NCBI RefSeq assembly: GCF_014648055.1
Contig: NZ_BMQJ01000011.1
Coordinates: 62,001 to 126,000 of the forward strand
Reading direction: 5' to 3'
DNA from: Streptosporangium pseudovulgare
GTDB lineage: Bacteria; Actinomycetota; Actinomycetes; Streptosporangiales; Streptosporangiaceae
Length of the DNA stretch: 64,000 nucleotides
Under the pieces are notes generated by a model. It was given only the letters and a program-made list of their open reading frames with translations. It made no database searches and was not told the origin of the DNA. The position numbers and the translations under genes are program-made. The first letter of the stretch is position 1, and the number at the start of each line of letters is the position of its first letter. Positions 15,653 to 23,929 of this stretch are shown piece after piece.

Positions 15653-18388
15653 GTGAGTGTGGACACCGTTCCCGTACGCGCCGCAGCGGCCTGGGACGTC
15701 CTGCGCGGGCCGATCACAGCCGCCGCCCTCAGCGAGGGTGTGGCCGGCATCGCCGCCCCCCGCAAGCTCCACGTCGACCACACCAGCCCGACCAGCCTGA
15801 CGCTCACCGTCCCCGGCGGGGCGCCCCACGTCACCATCCGCTGGCACCCGCACACCGCTAAGCGGCCCGACACGCTCAGCCATGTCCTGCCCGCCGACGG
15901 CCTGGAGGTCCTCCTGGACGTCCACCCCGGCGGGGAGGAGACCGCCGCCGCCCTGCACACGTGGCTCCGCGACCGGCTGCGCTGCTACGACCCGGCCGAG
16001 CTAGAGCAGATCACCGCGTCCATGCCGCTGCTGGCCCGCCACGCCACCCCTGACGCGCACCTCGCCGAGTGGGCGGTCATCTTCCGTGACCACTACGTGG
16101 AAAACACCCTCGCCTTCCTGCTGGCGCTGCAGCAGGCCGGTGTCCCCGCCGAATGGGTCTACGCGCTGGCCAAAGGCGACCGCACCCGCAACCGGGACCG
16201 CATCCACGCCACCCTCCTGGCGCGCGGCTGCCGCAGCGGCCTGCTCGACAACACGGCGATCAACGCACCCGCCGGCCACGCCGCCGAACTCGCCCGCGCC
16301 CTCGCCGGGGTGGACGCGTTCATCGACGCCGCTCACGCCACCGGACGGAAGGTCCTCGTCATCGACGACGGCGGCCTCATCGCCCAGGGGTACGGCCGCA
16401 TCGACGCGGTCCGCCGTGTCGACGCGGCGATCGAACTCACCGTCTCCGGCCTGAAAAGGATCAAAGCGGCGGGGCCGCTCGGCATCCCCGTGTTCAACCT
16501 GGCCCGCTCGGCGTTGAAGACGAACCTCGGCTACCCGGAGATCGCCGACTCGTGTCTGCGGCGGCTCCGCGAACTGCTGCCCGCGGTGAAAGTCATCGGC
16601 CGGACCGTCCTCGTCCTCGGCTACGGCACGCTCGGCTCCCGGCTGGCGGCCGCGCTGCGCGCCCAGGGCTGTCAGGTCCACGTCGCAGACCCCGACCCGC
16701 TCGCGCTGATCGCCGCCGCCGAAGCCGGACACCCCACCTACCGCACCGTCGGCGACGCGCTGCGCAGCGTGCGGCCGTTCCTCCTCGTCGGCACCACCGG
16801 CGAAGACACCCTCACCCCCGGCGTGGTGGAGGCTCTGCCCGACGGGGCGGTGCTCGCCCCGTACGCCACACGCGACTTCTCGCTGCTGGCGACCGACCCC
16901 GCGTTCACCGCAACGCAGATCCCCGGCGTCGGCCGCCGCTACCGGCTGCCCGCCGGAACGCACGTGACGGTCCTCGGCGACGGCCGATCGCTGAACCTGT
17001 TCGAGTCCGACGCCATCCCCAACCAGGGCTACGACGCCTACCGGGCGGGGACCCTCATCGCCGCGAAAGCCCTCTGCGCCGACGCCGCCGCGCTGCCGCC
17101 GGGAGTGCACACCAGCGTCGTCGACGACGTCATCACCGGCTCCGGCCTGTATGACGCCTACTACGACACCTACCTGTCCGCCAGCGCGCCCGCCCAGCAC
17201 GCCGCAACCGGCTCGGCTCCGCTGGCCGGCACCACCGTGTGCACGGTCGGCTACGGCACGGCCGGACGCCTGCACGCCCAGATCCTCACCGACGCCGGAG
17301 CACAGCTCACGATCGTCGACCCCAAACACCAGGACCTGCCCCGCGGCTGCACGACCTTCCACCACAGCGTCGGTGACCTCCCCGCGGCCGTCGCCGCAGG
17401 CATCGGCCTGTGGTCGGTCGCCTGCCCCACCGCCGACCATCTGCCGGTGCTGCGCGCCATCCTCGCCCATAACCCCGCCGCCCGAATCCTGCTGGAGAAA
17501 CCCGCATGCCAGGGGCATGAGATCGACGAGCTGACACAGCTGCTGGCCACCCATCCCGCTGCCCGAATCGCCGTCGTCGACCAGTACCGCCATGCCCGCG
17601 CCCTCGATATCGCCGCTGACCTGCTGGAGGGCTACGAGCCCGGCATACCGCCGAGCCACATCTCGATCACCTTCACCAAGGACCGCACCGGCGACATCTC
17701 GCTCGGCCGGTTCGTCGACCGCTCCTACGGGGTGCTCGGCTACGAATGGCTGCACATGCTGGCCGCCCTGCGCCGTGTCCTGCCCAGCGGCGTCTTCGAC
17801 GCCTACCTGGCCGGCTCACCGCAGAAGTCGATGCTGCGCGCCATCTACAACGAGAGGCTGTTCGTCGCATCCCTCACCGAGCAGTCCATCCTGCACACCC
17901 CCGACGCAACCACGTACGTGGACCTGCATTCCAGCATCACCAGTCCAGCCGTGCTGCTCGGGGACGCCCCGGCCGATGCCACCGGGTGGCGGCGGGGCCT
18001 GCGCGCCGCCGATGACCGCCGCCGGTATCTGATGGTGACCGCCGGGCGGACTCAGGTGGCGGTGCATCTAGAGCCGGTGACGGTGGCCGGCGGCTGGCAG
18101 CTGGAGCGCAACCACCATCGGGTCGTCGCCGCGAAGGAGGGACGCATCGTGCATGACCAGGTGGTGGAGGACTCGCCGCTGCGGACGGCGATCAGCGACG
18201 CGATCGGCAGGCTGACCGGACCGCTGCTGGTGGAGCCGTTGGAGCTGGGGCCGCTGCGGCGGATCGCCGCGCTGGCAGAGTACCTGCGTGCTCAGCAACC
18301 CGCCGGGCAGACGACCGACGCAAGGGATGAGCGAGACCTGCCGGGTCCACCGGTCGCGGGGGAGCCGATGTCCGTCCAGGCCGGGTGA
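15653..18388 (+). CDS. AdoHcyase-like / Gfo-Idh-MocA fusion oxidoreductase
   Basis: 911-residue two-part protein. Residues 130-480 resemble S-adenosylhomocysteine hydrolase: IDDGGLIAQ (237-245), NLARSALKTNLGYPEIADS (282-300), the NAD loop GYGTLGSR (323-330) and LGDGRSLNLFESD (441-453). Residues 525-900 are a Gfo/Idh/MocA oxidoreductase with a second dinucleotide loop GYGTAGR (533-539) and the family's EKP motif (615-617). The first 125 residues are unrecognised. AdoHcyase oxidises a ribose 3'-hydroxyl with bound NAD; Gfo/Idh enzymes oxidise sugars or inositols. The fusion suggests successive redox steps on a nucleoside- or cyclitol-like substrate, which is inference. I chose GTG 15653 because AAGGAGA lies 7-8 bases upstream. 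It is the last gene of the cluster. Confidence 0.72.
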   Translation: MSVDTVPVRAAAAWDVLRGPITAAALSEGVAGIAAPRKLHVDHTSPTSLTLTVPGGAPHVTIRWHPHTAKRPDTLSHVLPADGLEVLLDVHPGGEETAAALHTWLRDRLRCYDPAELEQITASMPLLARHATPDAHLAEWAVIFRDHYVENTLAFLLALQQAGVPAEWVYALAKGDRTRNRDRIHATLLARGCRSGLLDNTAINAPAGHAAELARALAGVDAFIDAAHATGRKVLVIDDGGLIAQGYGRIDAVRRVDAAIELTVSGLKRIKAAGPLGIPVFNLARSALKTNLGYPEIADSCLRRLRELLPAVKVIGRTVLVLGYGTLGSRLAAALRAQGCQVHVADPDPLALIAAAEAGHPTYRTVGDALRSVRPFLLVGTTGEDTLTPGVVEALPDGAVLAPYATRDFSLLATDPAFTATQIPGVGRRYRLPAGTHVTVLGDGRSLNLFESDAIPNQGYDAYRAGTLIAAKALCADAAALPPGVHTSVVDDVITGSGLYDAYYDTYLSASAPAQHAATGSAPLAGTTVCTVGYGTAGRLHAQILTDAGAQLTIVDPKHQDLPRGCTTFHHSVGDLPAAVAAGIGLWSVACPTADHLPVLRAILAHNPAARILLEKPACQGHEIDELTQLLATHPAARIAVVDQYRHARALDIAADLLEGYEPGIPPSHISITFTKDRTGDISLGRFVDRSYGVLGYEWLHMLAALRRVLPSGVFDAYLAGSPQKSMLRAIYNERLFVASLTEQSILHTPDATTYVDLHSSITSPAVLLGDAPADATGWRRGLRAADDRRRYLMVTAGRTQVAVHLEPVTVAGGWQLERNHHRVVAAKEGRIVHDQVVEDSPLRTAISDAIGRLTGPLLVEPLELGPLRRIAALAEYLRAQQPAGQTTDARDERDLPGPPVAGEPMSVQAG

Positions 18389-18412
18389 CGCCTGGGGCAT
18401 ACGGAATGTCTT

Positions 18413-18442
18413 GCGGGGCTTGCCCGCTCGGGCAGGCCCCGC
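18413..18442 (+). terminator. Strong hairpin after the cluster
   Basis: GCGGGGCTTGCCCG pairs with CGGGCAGGCCCCGC across a 2-base centre, with one G-U type mismatch. It lies 25 bases after the fusion gene. There is no U-run, as is common for actinomycete terminators. Confidence 0.65.
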
Positions 18443-18455
18443 CGTGTGTTCCGGG

Positions 18456-18479
18456 GGACAGACCAGGTAAGCCTGAAAG
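18456..18479 (+). repeat. GGCAGACC-type repeat, plus-strand copy
   Basis: GGACAGACCAGGTAAGCCTGAAAG on the plus strand (core CAGACCAGGTAAGC) matches two copies in opposite orientation at 18669-18691 and 18725-18747. Similarity extends a few bases past the core (AAAGAGGCAA against AAAGACGCAA). Confidence 0.5.
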
Positions 18480-18622
18480 AGGCAATGACCGGGGCGACGC
18501 GGCTCGGCGTACCGTGCGGAGAGGGCAAGTTTCGGCGCTCTGGCACCGGACGGCCCACGGAACCGAATCGGCGAGGGAACCAGGGTGAAGGCGTTGAACC
18601 GGTAGGACGCCGCTGGGTGACC

Positions 18623-18645
18623 GGACAGAAATTGTTGTTCTGTCC
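18623..18645. repeat. Perfect inverted repeat GGACAGAA/TTCTGTCC
   Basis: Eight-base perfect arms separated by ATTGTTG. It could be an operator or a weak hairpin. It lies between the inverted copies of the GGCAGACC-type repeat. Confidence 0.5.
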
Positions 18646-18668
18646 CATGTGCCGACCATCGGTGCCCC

Positions 18669-18747
18669 TTTGACGCTTATCTTGTCTGCCCCCTCATCAG
18701 CTCCTCTGACCTGCGAGTTGCGTCTTTGACGCTTACTTGGTCTGCCC
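18669..18747 (-). repeat. Two direct copies of the GGCAGACC-type repeat, minus strand
   Basis: Copies at 18669-18691 and 18725-18747 read GGGCAGACaAGaTAAGCGTC and GGGCAGACcAAgTAAGCGTC on the minus strand, 56 bases apart. They are inverted relative to the copy at 18456-18479. The right copy spans the TAA stop of the unrecognised minus-strand frame. Confidence 0.5.
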
Positions 18748-18994
18748 TCCCGCCTTGGGTTCGTCGCTGAGCCGGGCTTGGAGGTATTCCGGGCTCGGCT
18801 CGGGCTGAGTGTGGTCGACCTCTCCGGCGGTGCGGACCAGCCGGACGCTGCCCAGGCCTCTGATCGGCTGGTGTGCGAGGTGATGCCGCATAGGGACGGC
18901 TACATCGCGCGGGACATCCTCGCGCACGGCGGCTGCCGAACCCGAAAGCCCCCACTTCCCGGTGCCAGGGCCCTGGTACGGCAATACTGCCCAC

Positions 18995-19244
18995 ATGACC
19001 AACGAACCGCCGTACTCCCACATGAAGATCCGTGTTGGTGCCATCGTGTTCTGCGGCGACGACATCGCCCTGATCCGCCACGACCGGCTCCCATTGCACC
19101 CCGCCCGGCGGCAACGCGAAGACCGGCGAGCTGCCGCTGTTCCCCCTGCTCGGTCAGGCGCTGTCGTCCCTGTCCAACCCGGACGCGGCCATAGCCGCTC
19201 CGTGGCTGCCCCCCATCATGGACGCCACCTACACCTGGGTCTGA
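18995..19244 (+). pseudogene. Nudix hydrolase remnant
   Basis: From ATG 18995 the frame reads HMKIRVGAIVFCGDDIALIRHDR, the opening of a Nudix domain. The frame is then lost. The continuation TPPGGNAKTGELPLFPLLGQAL, which corresponds to the start of the Nudix box (PPGGNVE.GE), appears in another frame from about 19095 and stops at 19244. The REL..EE part of the Nudix box is absent. One frameshift plus loss of the catalytic glutamates makes it inactive. Confidence 0.65.
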
Positions 19245-19379
19245 CGATGGGACCCGACGCACGAGCCCTCGAGGCCGTCCTCGCCCGCCATCCCGGCAGC
19301 CCACATCTGCGAGCTGTCCGGTCGTATTGTGCCCGGCTCATCGCGTCGGTCCCCGCCGCCGACGCTCCCCGCTGAGAGT

Positions 19380-19490
19380 GAACCCGGTTGGTGGACCGGC
19401 AACCACCCTGACGGCAAACCCGAACGCGATTATCGCGCCGGCCACTCCGACCAGGGGATGGCTCACGGCATCACCGGCCCGCTGCCCTGA
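19380..19490 (+). pseudogene. LanC-like (lanthionine synthetase) fragment
   Basis: The stretch encodes EPGWWTGNHPDGK followed by GHSDQGMAHGITGPL, then TGA. In LanC-family cyclases the order is PGWW...GHxNLGMAHGIAGPLALL, so this is an ordered piece of that family. The upstream half and the C-terminal zinc-binding part are absent. It is a decayed relic, hinting that a lanthipeptide-type gene set once lay here. Confidence 0.6.
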
Positions 19491-19724
19491 TGGCGGCTGA
19501 GACGTTCCATCTCGTCCACACCCGGGGCAGCGATCATGTGTCGATGTGAGGCTTGCAGATCAACACCTGAACCACTCGGACCCGTCCGTACCCGGCCGCC
19601 GGAATGCCGGACTCGCCGCCGGGACTCCTCTCCGTGGTGTCCCGGGCCGTAGAGTCGGGGTGCGCGCCGTATCCGGCCTCCGGGCCGTCCCCCACCCCCC
19701 CGCGCCGCACCGAAGGAGACCCGC

Positions 19725-21179
19725 GTGAGCCTGCCGGAGAAAGGCCGTGACATCGAGGACGTGCTCGCCGAGATCGGCAGGCTCAGAGAGGACGACCTGC
19801 CGGTGCGCGGGGGCCAGGTGACGGCCTACGTCTACGACACCGGCCGGCCGGAGGTGCACGAGGCCGCGGCCCGCGCCTACTTCGAGATGCTGGAGGTCAA
19901 CACGCTCGACCCGACGGCGTTCCCGAGTGTGGTGGAGATGGAGCGGCAGGTGGTCGGCGCGGTCGCCGGCCTGCTCGGCGGCGGGCACGGCGTCTTCACC
20001 AGCGGCGGCACCGAGTCGATCATGCTGGCGGTGAAGGCGGCGCGCGACTCCCGGCCGGTCCCTGGCCGGCCGCGACTGGTGCTGCCGGTCACCGCGCATC
20101 CGGCGTTCCACAAGGCCGCGCACTACCTCGGGGTGGCGGTGGACGCCGTTCCGGTGGACCCGGTGACGTTCCGGGTGTCCCCGGCGGTGGTGGAGGCGGC
20201 GATCACGCCCGACACGGTGCTGGTGGTCGCCTCGGCGCCGTCCTACCCGCAGGGCGTGGTGGACCCGGTCGCCGAGATCGCGGCGACGGCCGCCGCGCGC
20301 GGCGTGCTCTGCCACGTGGACGCCTGCGTCGGCGGGTGGCTGCTGCCGTGGCTGCGCGAGGCCGGGGCCCAGGTCCCGCCGTTCGACATGTCGGTGCCGG
20401 GGGTCACCTCGCTCTCGTGCGACCTGCACAAGTTCGGTTACGCCCCCAAGGGCGCCTCGGTGGTGCTGTTCGCCGACCCGGCGCTGCGGCGCGCGGCGTA
20501 CTTCGCGTCGGCGTCCTGGCCCGGTTACACGATCATCAACGCGACCGTGCAGAGCTCGAAGTCCGCCGGCCCGCTGGGCGGGGCCTGGGCCACCCTGCAG
20601 GCCCTCGGCCGCGACGGTTACCTGGAGCTGGGCCGGTCGACGCTGGCGGCGGCCCGGCGGCTGCGGGAGGGCGTCGCGGCGATCGACGGCCTGCGGGTGT
20701 TCGGCGACCCGGACTCGGCCCTGGTCGCCTTCGGCCCGGACGACCCGGGCGGCCCGGACGCCCCGGACGTGTTCGTGATGGCCGACGAGGCGAGGAGGCG
20801 GGGCTGGTTCCTGCAGCCGCAGCTGTCCTACGCGGGCATCCCGGCCAACCTGCACGTCACGGTGACCGGGGTGACCCTGCGCGGGGTGGAGGCGATGCTG
20901 GAGGTGGTCGCCGAGTCCGCGGCGGCGGCGCGGCGGCGCGGGCCCGTCGAGCTGCCGGAGGGCCTGGTGGAGCTGGTCGCCGGGCTCGACCTGGACACGC
21001 TGGACGACGCCGCCTTCGCCGAGCTGGCCGCCGCCGTCGGAGCGGACCTCCGCGGCGGGTCGGGGCAGCCGGAGATGGCGGTGGTCAACGCCGTGCTGGA
21101 CGCCCTGCCCGCCGACCGGCGCGAGGCGGTGCTCGTCCGGTTCCTGTCGGTGCTCTACTCCTCGACCGCCCCGGCCTGA
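19725..21179 (+). CDS. PLP-dependent decarboxylase / sphingosine-1-phosphate-lyase-like
   Basis: 484-residue pyridoxal-phosphate enzyme of the group II decarboxylase/S1P-lyase type. It has GVFTSGGTESIMLAVKAARD (phosphate-binding and substrate loop), ILCHVDACVGGW-like VDACVGG (cofactor Asp), and the internal aldimine Lys in LSCDLHKFGYAPKG (K236). The SASWPGYTIINATVQSSK segment resembles S1P lyases and related amino-acid decarboxylases. It starts at GTG 19725 with AAGGAGA 7-8 bases upstream. The 80-residue C-terminal extension is beyond the fold core. It stands alone after the decayed region. The substrate, an amino acid or long-chain phosphate, is not determined. Confidence 0.85.
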   Translation: MSLPEKGRDIEDVLAEIGRLREDDLPVRGGQVTAYVYDTGRPEVHEAAARAYFEMLEVNTLDPTAFPSVVEMERQVVGAVAGLLGGGHGVFTSGGTESIMLAVKAARDSRPVPGRPRLVLPVTAHPAFHKAAHYLGVAVDAVPVDPVTFRVSPAVVEAAITPDTVLVVASAPSYPQGVVDPVAEIAATAAARGVLCHVDACVGGWLLPWLREAGAQVPPFDMSVPGVTSLSCDLHKFGYAPKGASVVLFADPALRRAAYFASASWPGYTIINATVQSSKSAGPLGGAWATLQALGRDGYLELGRSTLAAARRLREGVAAIDGLRVFGDPDSALVAFGPDDPGGPDAPDVFVMADEARRRGWFLQPQLSYAGIPANLHVTVTGVTLRGVEAMLEVVAESAAAARRRGPVELPEGLVELVAGLDLDTLDDAAFAELAAAVGADLRGGSGQPEMAVVNAVLDALPADRREAVLVRFLSVLYSSTAPA

Positions 21180-21210
21180 CGGCCGGAGCGCCTGTTCCTG
21201 CGTTCCCTGG

Positions 21211-21690
21211 TCACGGCGCCGTCCGCGCCAGCTCCTCAAGTCGCTGGACGACCCTGTCGATCGGCGCGGAAGCGTCGATCTCGGCGGTGCAGGTCGCCCT
21301 GAGCAACGGTTCCACGTCGGCCAGGTCGCGCAGGATGGCCTCACGTTCCTCAGGGCGCTTGCCGAAGGGGTTGTTGGTTCGCGTCGCGATGCGGGCGAGC
21401 ATGATCTCGGCGGGAGCGCTGAGCAGGACGACGTGGTCGAACCGCGGGTAGAACCGCCCCTGGTTGGTCTTACAGCCGGCCACGAAGAGGGCGCCCTCCC
21501 GGTGGGTGGCGAGCAGGTCCCCGATGGCCGGTTCGCGCCACGCCCAGTCGGTGGATCCGTCGGGCAGGGTCACCCAGTGGCTCCATCGGTCGCTGTCGGT
21601 GTCGACGGCGCGATGACCCCGGGCCGCCAGCATCTCCATCGCGGTGGACTTTCCGGTGCCGGACATGCCGGTGACCAAGATCTTCGCCAT
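21211..21690 (-). CDS. Small P-loop kinase (shikimate/adenylate-kinase-like)
   Basis: 159-residue P-loop protein. Walker A is GMSGTGKST (8-16), followed by DTDSDRW, where the Asp residues would contact substrate. VLLSAPAEIMLARIATRTNNPFGKR reads as a lid, and there is a C-terminal helix. Its size and layout match the small nucleoside/shikimate kinase-like ATPases of actinobacteria. The WREPAIGDLL stretch is not typical of shikimate kinase, so the substrate is open. It converges with the PLP decarboxylase gene. Confidence 0.75.
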   Translation of the reverse strand: MAKILVTGMSGTGKSTAMEMLAARGHRAVDTDSDRWSHWVTLPDGSTDWAWREPAIGDLLATHREGALFVAGCKTNQGRFYPRFDHVVLLSAPAEIMLARIATRTNNPFGKRPEEREAILRDLADVEPLLRATCTAEIDASAPIDRVVQRLEELARTAP

Positions 21691-21901
21691 CGGCCGAGAC
21701 TACCGCGCCGTCTTGATCATGGTCGGCCGACGATCCGCCGGCTTCCGGTCCCGGGCTTCCCTGACCCCTGCGACTCGGGATACGGAAGCCCAGCCGGCTC
21801 ACTGCGCCGGCCACCACCAATAAGTGATCACGGTGTCGCGACGCCCCTCGAATGCGCCCTCGTAAGCAAGAACTGAAACGCCCCGCCGTACGGCGTGGGC
21901 C

Positions 21902-22747
21902 TCAGGCGCCGGCCCGCTCCCGCAGGGCGGTGACGGCGGACAGGGCGGCGCGGGCGGAGGCGGCGTCGTGGACCCGGAATACCCGCGCGCCCTGCCAGGC
22001 GGAGACGGCGAGGGTGGCCAGGGTGCCGGCGTGGCGCTGCTCGACCGGCAGACCGCCGAGGGTCTCGCCGACGAAGTCCTTGTTGGAGACCGCGACCAGC
22101 ACCGGCCAGCCGGTGCCGACCATCTCGTGCAGGCGGCGGCCGACCTCCAGGGAATGCCAGGTGTTCTTGCCGAAGTCGTGGGCCGGGTCGATGAGGATCG
22201 ACTCCCTGGCCACCCCGGCGGCGGCCGCCCGTTCGGCGAGGTCGACGGTGTAGCCGATGACGTCGGCGACCACGTCGTCGTAGGCGACGCGGTGCGGGCG
22301 GGTGCGGGGAACGGCGCGCCCGGCGTGGGCGCAGACCAGCCCGATGCCGTGCTCGGCGGCGACGCCGGCCAGGCCGGGGTCCACCCCGCCCCAGGTGTCG
22401 TTGAGCAGGTCGGCGCCCGCACGCGCGACGACCGCGCCGACCTCGGCGCGCCAGGTGTCGACGCTGATGATCAGTCCGGGGTGGCGCTCGCGGACCGCGG
22501 CGACCAGGCCGGCCACCCGGCGGATCTCCTCGGCCGGGTCCACCTCGTCCCCGGGACCCGCCTTGACCCCGCCGATGTCGACGATGTCGGCGCCGCCGGC
22601 GACGGCGGCGTCCACCGCGTCCAGGGCCGCCGTGAAGCCGTACGTTCTGCCCCTGTCGAAGAACGAGTCGGGGGTGCGGTTGACCACCGCCATGATCGCG
22701 AATTCGCCGGGCCGGAACTCACGGCCCCGCAGGCGCAGGATGCTCAT
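21902..22747 (-). CDS. folP2: Dihydropteroate synthase family protein, FolP2 type
   Basis: 281-residue TIM-barrel protein of the dihydropteroate synthase family. The first signature reads MAVVNRTPDSFFDRGRTY and the second VDIGGVKAGPG. NRTPDSF in place of NVTPDSF and IGGVKAGPG in place of GGEST are traits of the FolP2 branch. Its mycobacterial member is reported not to make dihydropteroate, so folate synthesis should not be assumed. Further barrel motifs are ISVDTWRAEV, LLNDTWGG, LIDPAHDFGKN and VAVSNKDF. I chose the ATG at 22747-22745; longer starts lack support. It is probably monocistronic. Confidence 0.85.
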   Translation of the reverse strand: MSILRLRGREFRPGEFAIMAVVNRTPDSFFDRGRTYGFTAALDAVDAAVAGGADIVDIGGVKAGPGDEVDPAEEIRRVAGLVAAVRERHPGLIISVDTWRAEVGAVVARAGADLLNDTWGGVDPGLAGVAAEHGIGLVCAHAGRAVPRTRPHRVAYDDVVADVIGYTVDLAERAAAAGVARESILIDPAHDFGKNTWHSLEVGRRLHEMVGTGWPVLVAVSNKDFVGETLGGLPVEQRHAGTLATLAVSAWQGARVFRVHDAASARAALSAVTALRERAGA

Positions 22748-22871
22748 CGGGACCGAGCCTATCGCCCGGTGCCGGAGAGGCCGGCGCTCCCACCTGCGCC
22801 GCCTCTGGGAATGTCGTGCGGAAGACCGCTTCGTCAGGCGACCGGCCCACATCCGGTCACCGAGGTCTTCG

Positions 22872-23741
22872 TCAGGCGGCCGACCCACCTTCGGCCACCG
22901 AGAGGAACTCCTGGGCGAGGGCGGGCAGCCGCCGTCGCGCGTGGATGAGGGCGATCACCCGGCGGACCGAGGGATCGAGGGAGCGGACCCGCAGCCCGGC
23001 ACGGAGGGCCTGCTCGGCCATCCCGCGGTACCACAGCAGCGAGGCCGCGCCGGAGCGGACCGTGTTCAGCCAGTTGCCGCGCTCGTCGAGCTGTACGGCG
23101 GGCACGGGGACGATGCCGTACCTGGCGAAGAGCGCGTCGAACTCCCTGCGCCGGGCGCTGCCGGGCACCGGCAGGACCAGCCGCATGCCGTTGAGCCGGT
23201 TCATCGGCACCGGATCGGGCAGCTCGACGCCGGGCGGGGAGATCAGCACGATCTCCTGGCGCTCCAGCGGGTGGCTGACCAGGTCGGCGGGGACGGGCAG
23301 GTCGGTCAGGCCGAGGTCGGCCCGCTGGTCCCGTACGGCGTTGACCACGCCGTCGCGCCCGTCGCAGCGGACGATGTGGACCCGCACCCCGGGATGCTCG
23401 GCGGTGTAGGCGGGCAGGAGGCGGCCGGCCAGGCCCGGCTCCAGGCTGGGGGTGGAGGCGATGCGCAGTTCGGTGTCGGACGTGTGGCCATGGGCGGACA
23501 GCTCCTCGATCTCGCGGACGGCGTCGAGTGCCTCCCGGGCGAGCTTGACCACCCGGCGGCCCTGCGCCGTGACGACCACGCCCCGCCCCGAGCGGGCGAA
23601 CAACGTCATTCCGAGTTCTCGTTCCAGATCCCTGATCGCCCGCGACAGGGCGGGCTGTGCGATGTACAGCGACTTGGCCGCGTCGGTCATGGTGCGATGC
23701 TCCGCTGTCGCGACCACGTAGCGGAGCTGCTGCAGATTCAT
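22872..23741 (-). CDS. LysR-family transcriptional regulator
   Basis: 289-residue LysR-type regulator. The N-terminal winged helix (1-60) has QQLRYVVATAEHRTMTDAA, ALSRAIRDLERELG and LFARSGRGVVVT. The effector-binding periplasmic-protein-like domain follows (about 90-285), with LRIASTPSLEPGLAGRLLPA. LysR proteins usually control a divergent gene. Here that would be the zinc-peptidase gene at 23930, with about 190 bases between them, though no clear T-N11-A operator stands out. The ligand is unknown. Confidence 0.9.
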   Translation of the reverse strand: MNLQQLRYVVATAEHRTMTDAAKSLYIAQPALSRAIRDLERELGMTLFARSGRGVVVTAQGRRVVKLAREALDAVREIEELSAHGHTSDTELRIASTPSLEPGLAGRLLPAYTAEHPGVRVHIVRCDGRDGVVNAVRDQRADLGLTDLPVPADLVSHPLERQEIVLISPPGVELPDPVPMNRLNGMRLVLPVPGSARRREFDALFARYGIVPVPAVQLDERGNWLNTVRSGAASLLWYRGMAEQALRAGLRVRSLDPSVRRVIALIHARRRLPALAQEFLSVAEGGSAA

Positions 23742-23929
23742 GCATCGAAGCTAGGACACGGGAACCCGCTCAGTCCGGCACATCGCAGAGATCACCTCGG
23801 ATGATTCCGGAATGTAATTGATTGCGGCTACATCCGTGACGGATGATAAATCAGTATGCTTACGCCCCAAATTCCAGAATGATCCCGACCTACGGGTCAC
23901 AAGGGACAGATGGTTTACGGGGAGACAGC

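Larger units (their letters stand above)
18443..18994. other. Non-coding or decayed stretch, about 550 bp
   Basis: No intact gene is seen. The minus strand from about 18900 to a stop at 18735-18733 has coding-like codon bias and ends with DEPKAGGQTK, but it lacks a credible start and I do not recognise it; it could be the tail of a lost gene. The stretch also holds the dispersed GGCAGACC repeats and a palindrome, listed separately. Confidence 0.35.

Noticed and set aside
18292..18659. Short frames on both strands after the cluster
   Set aside because: They run through the hairpin and repeat words and show no protein-like pattern.
21799..21870. Minus-strand text ending GRRDTVITYWWWPAQ before a stop
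   Set aside because: It looks peptide-like but has no start codon or ribosome site; it is the end of a shadow frame of the dihydropteroate-synthase-like gene.
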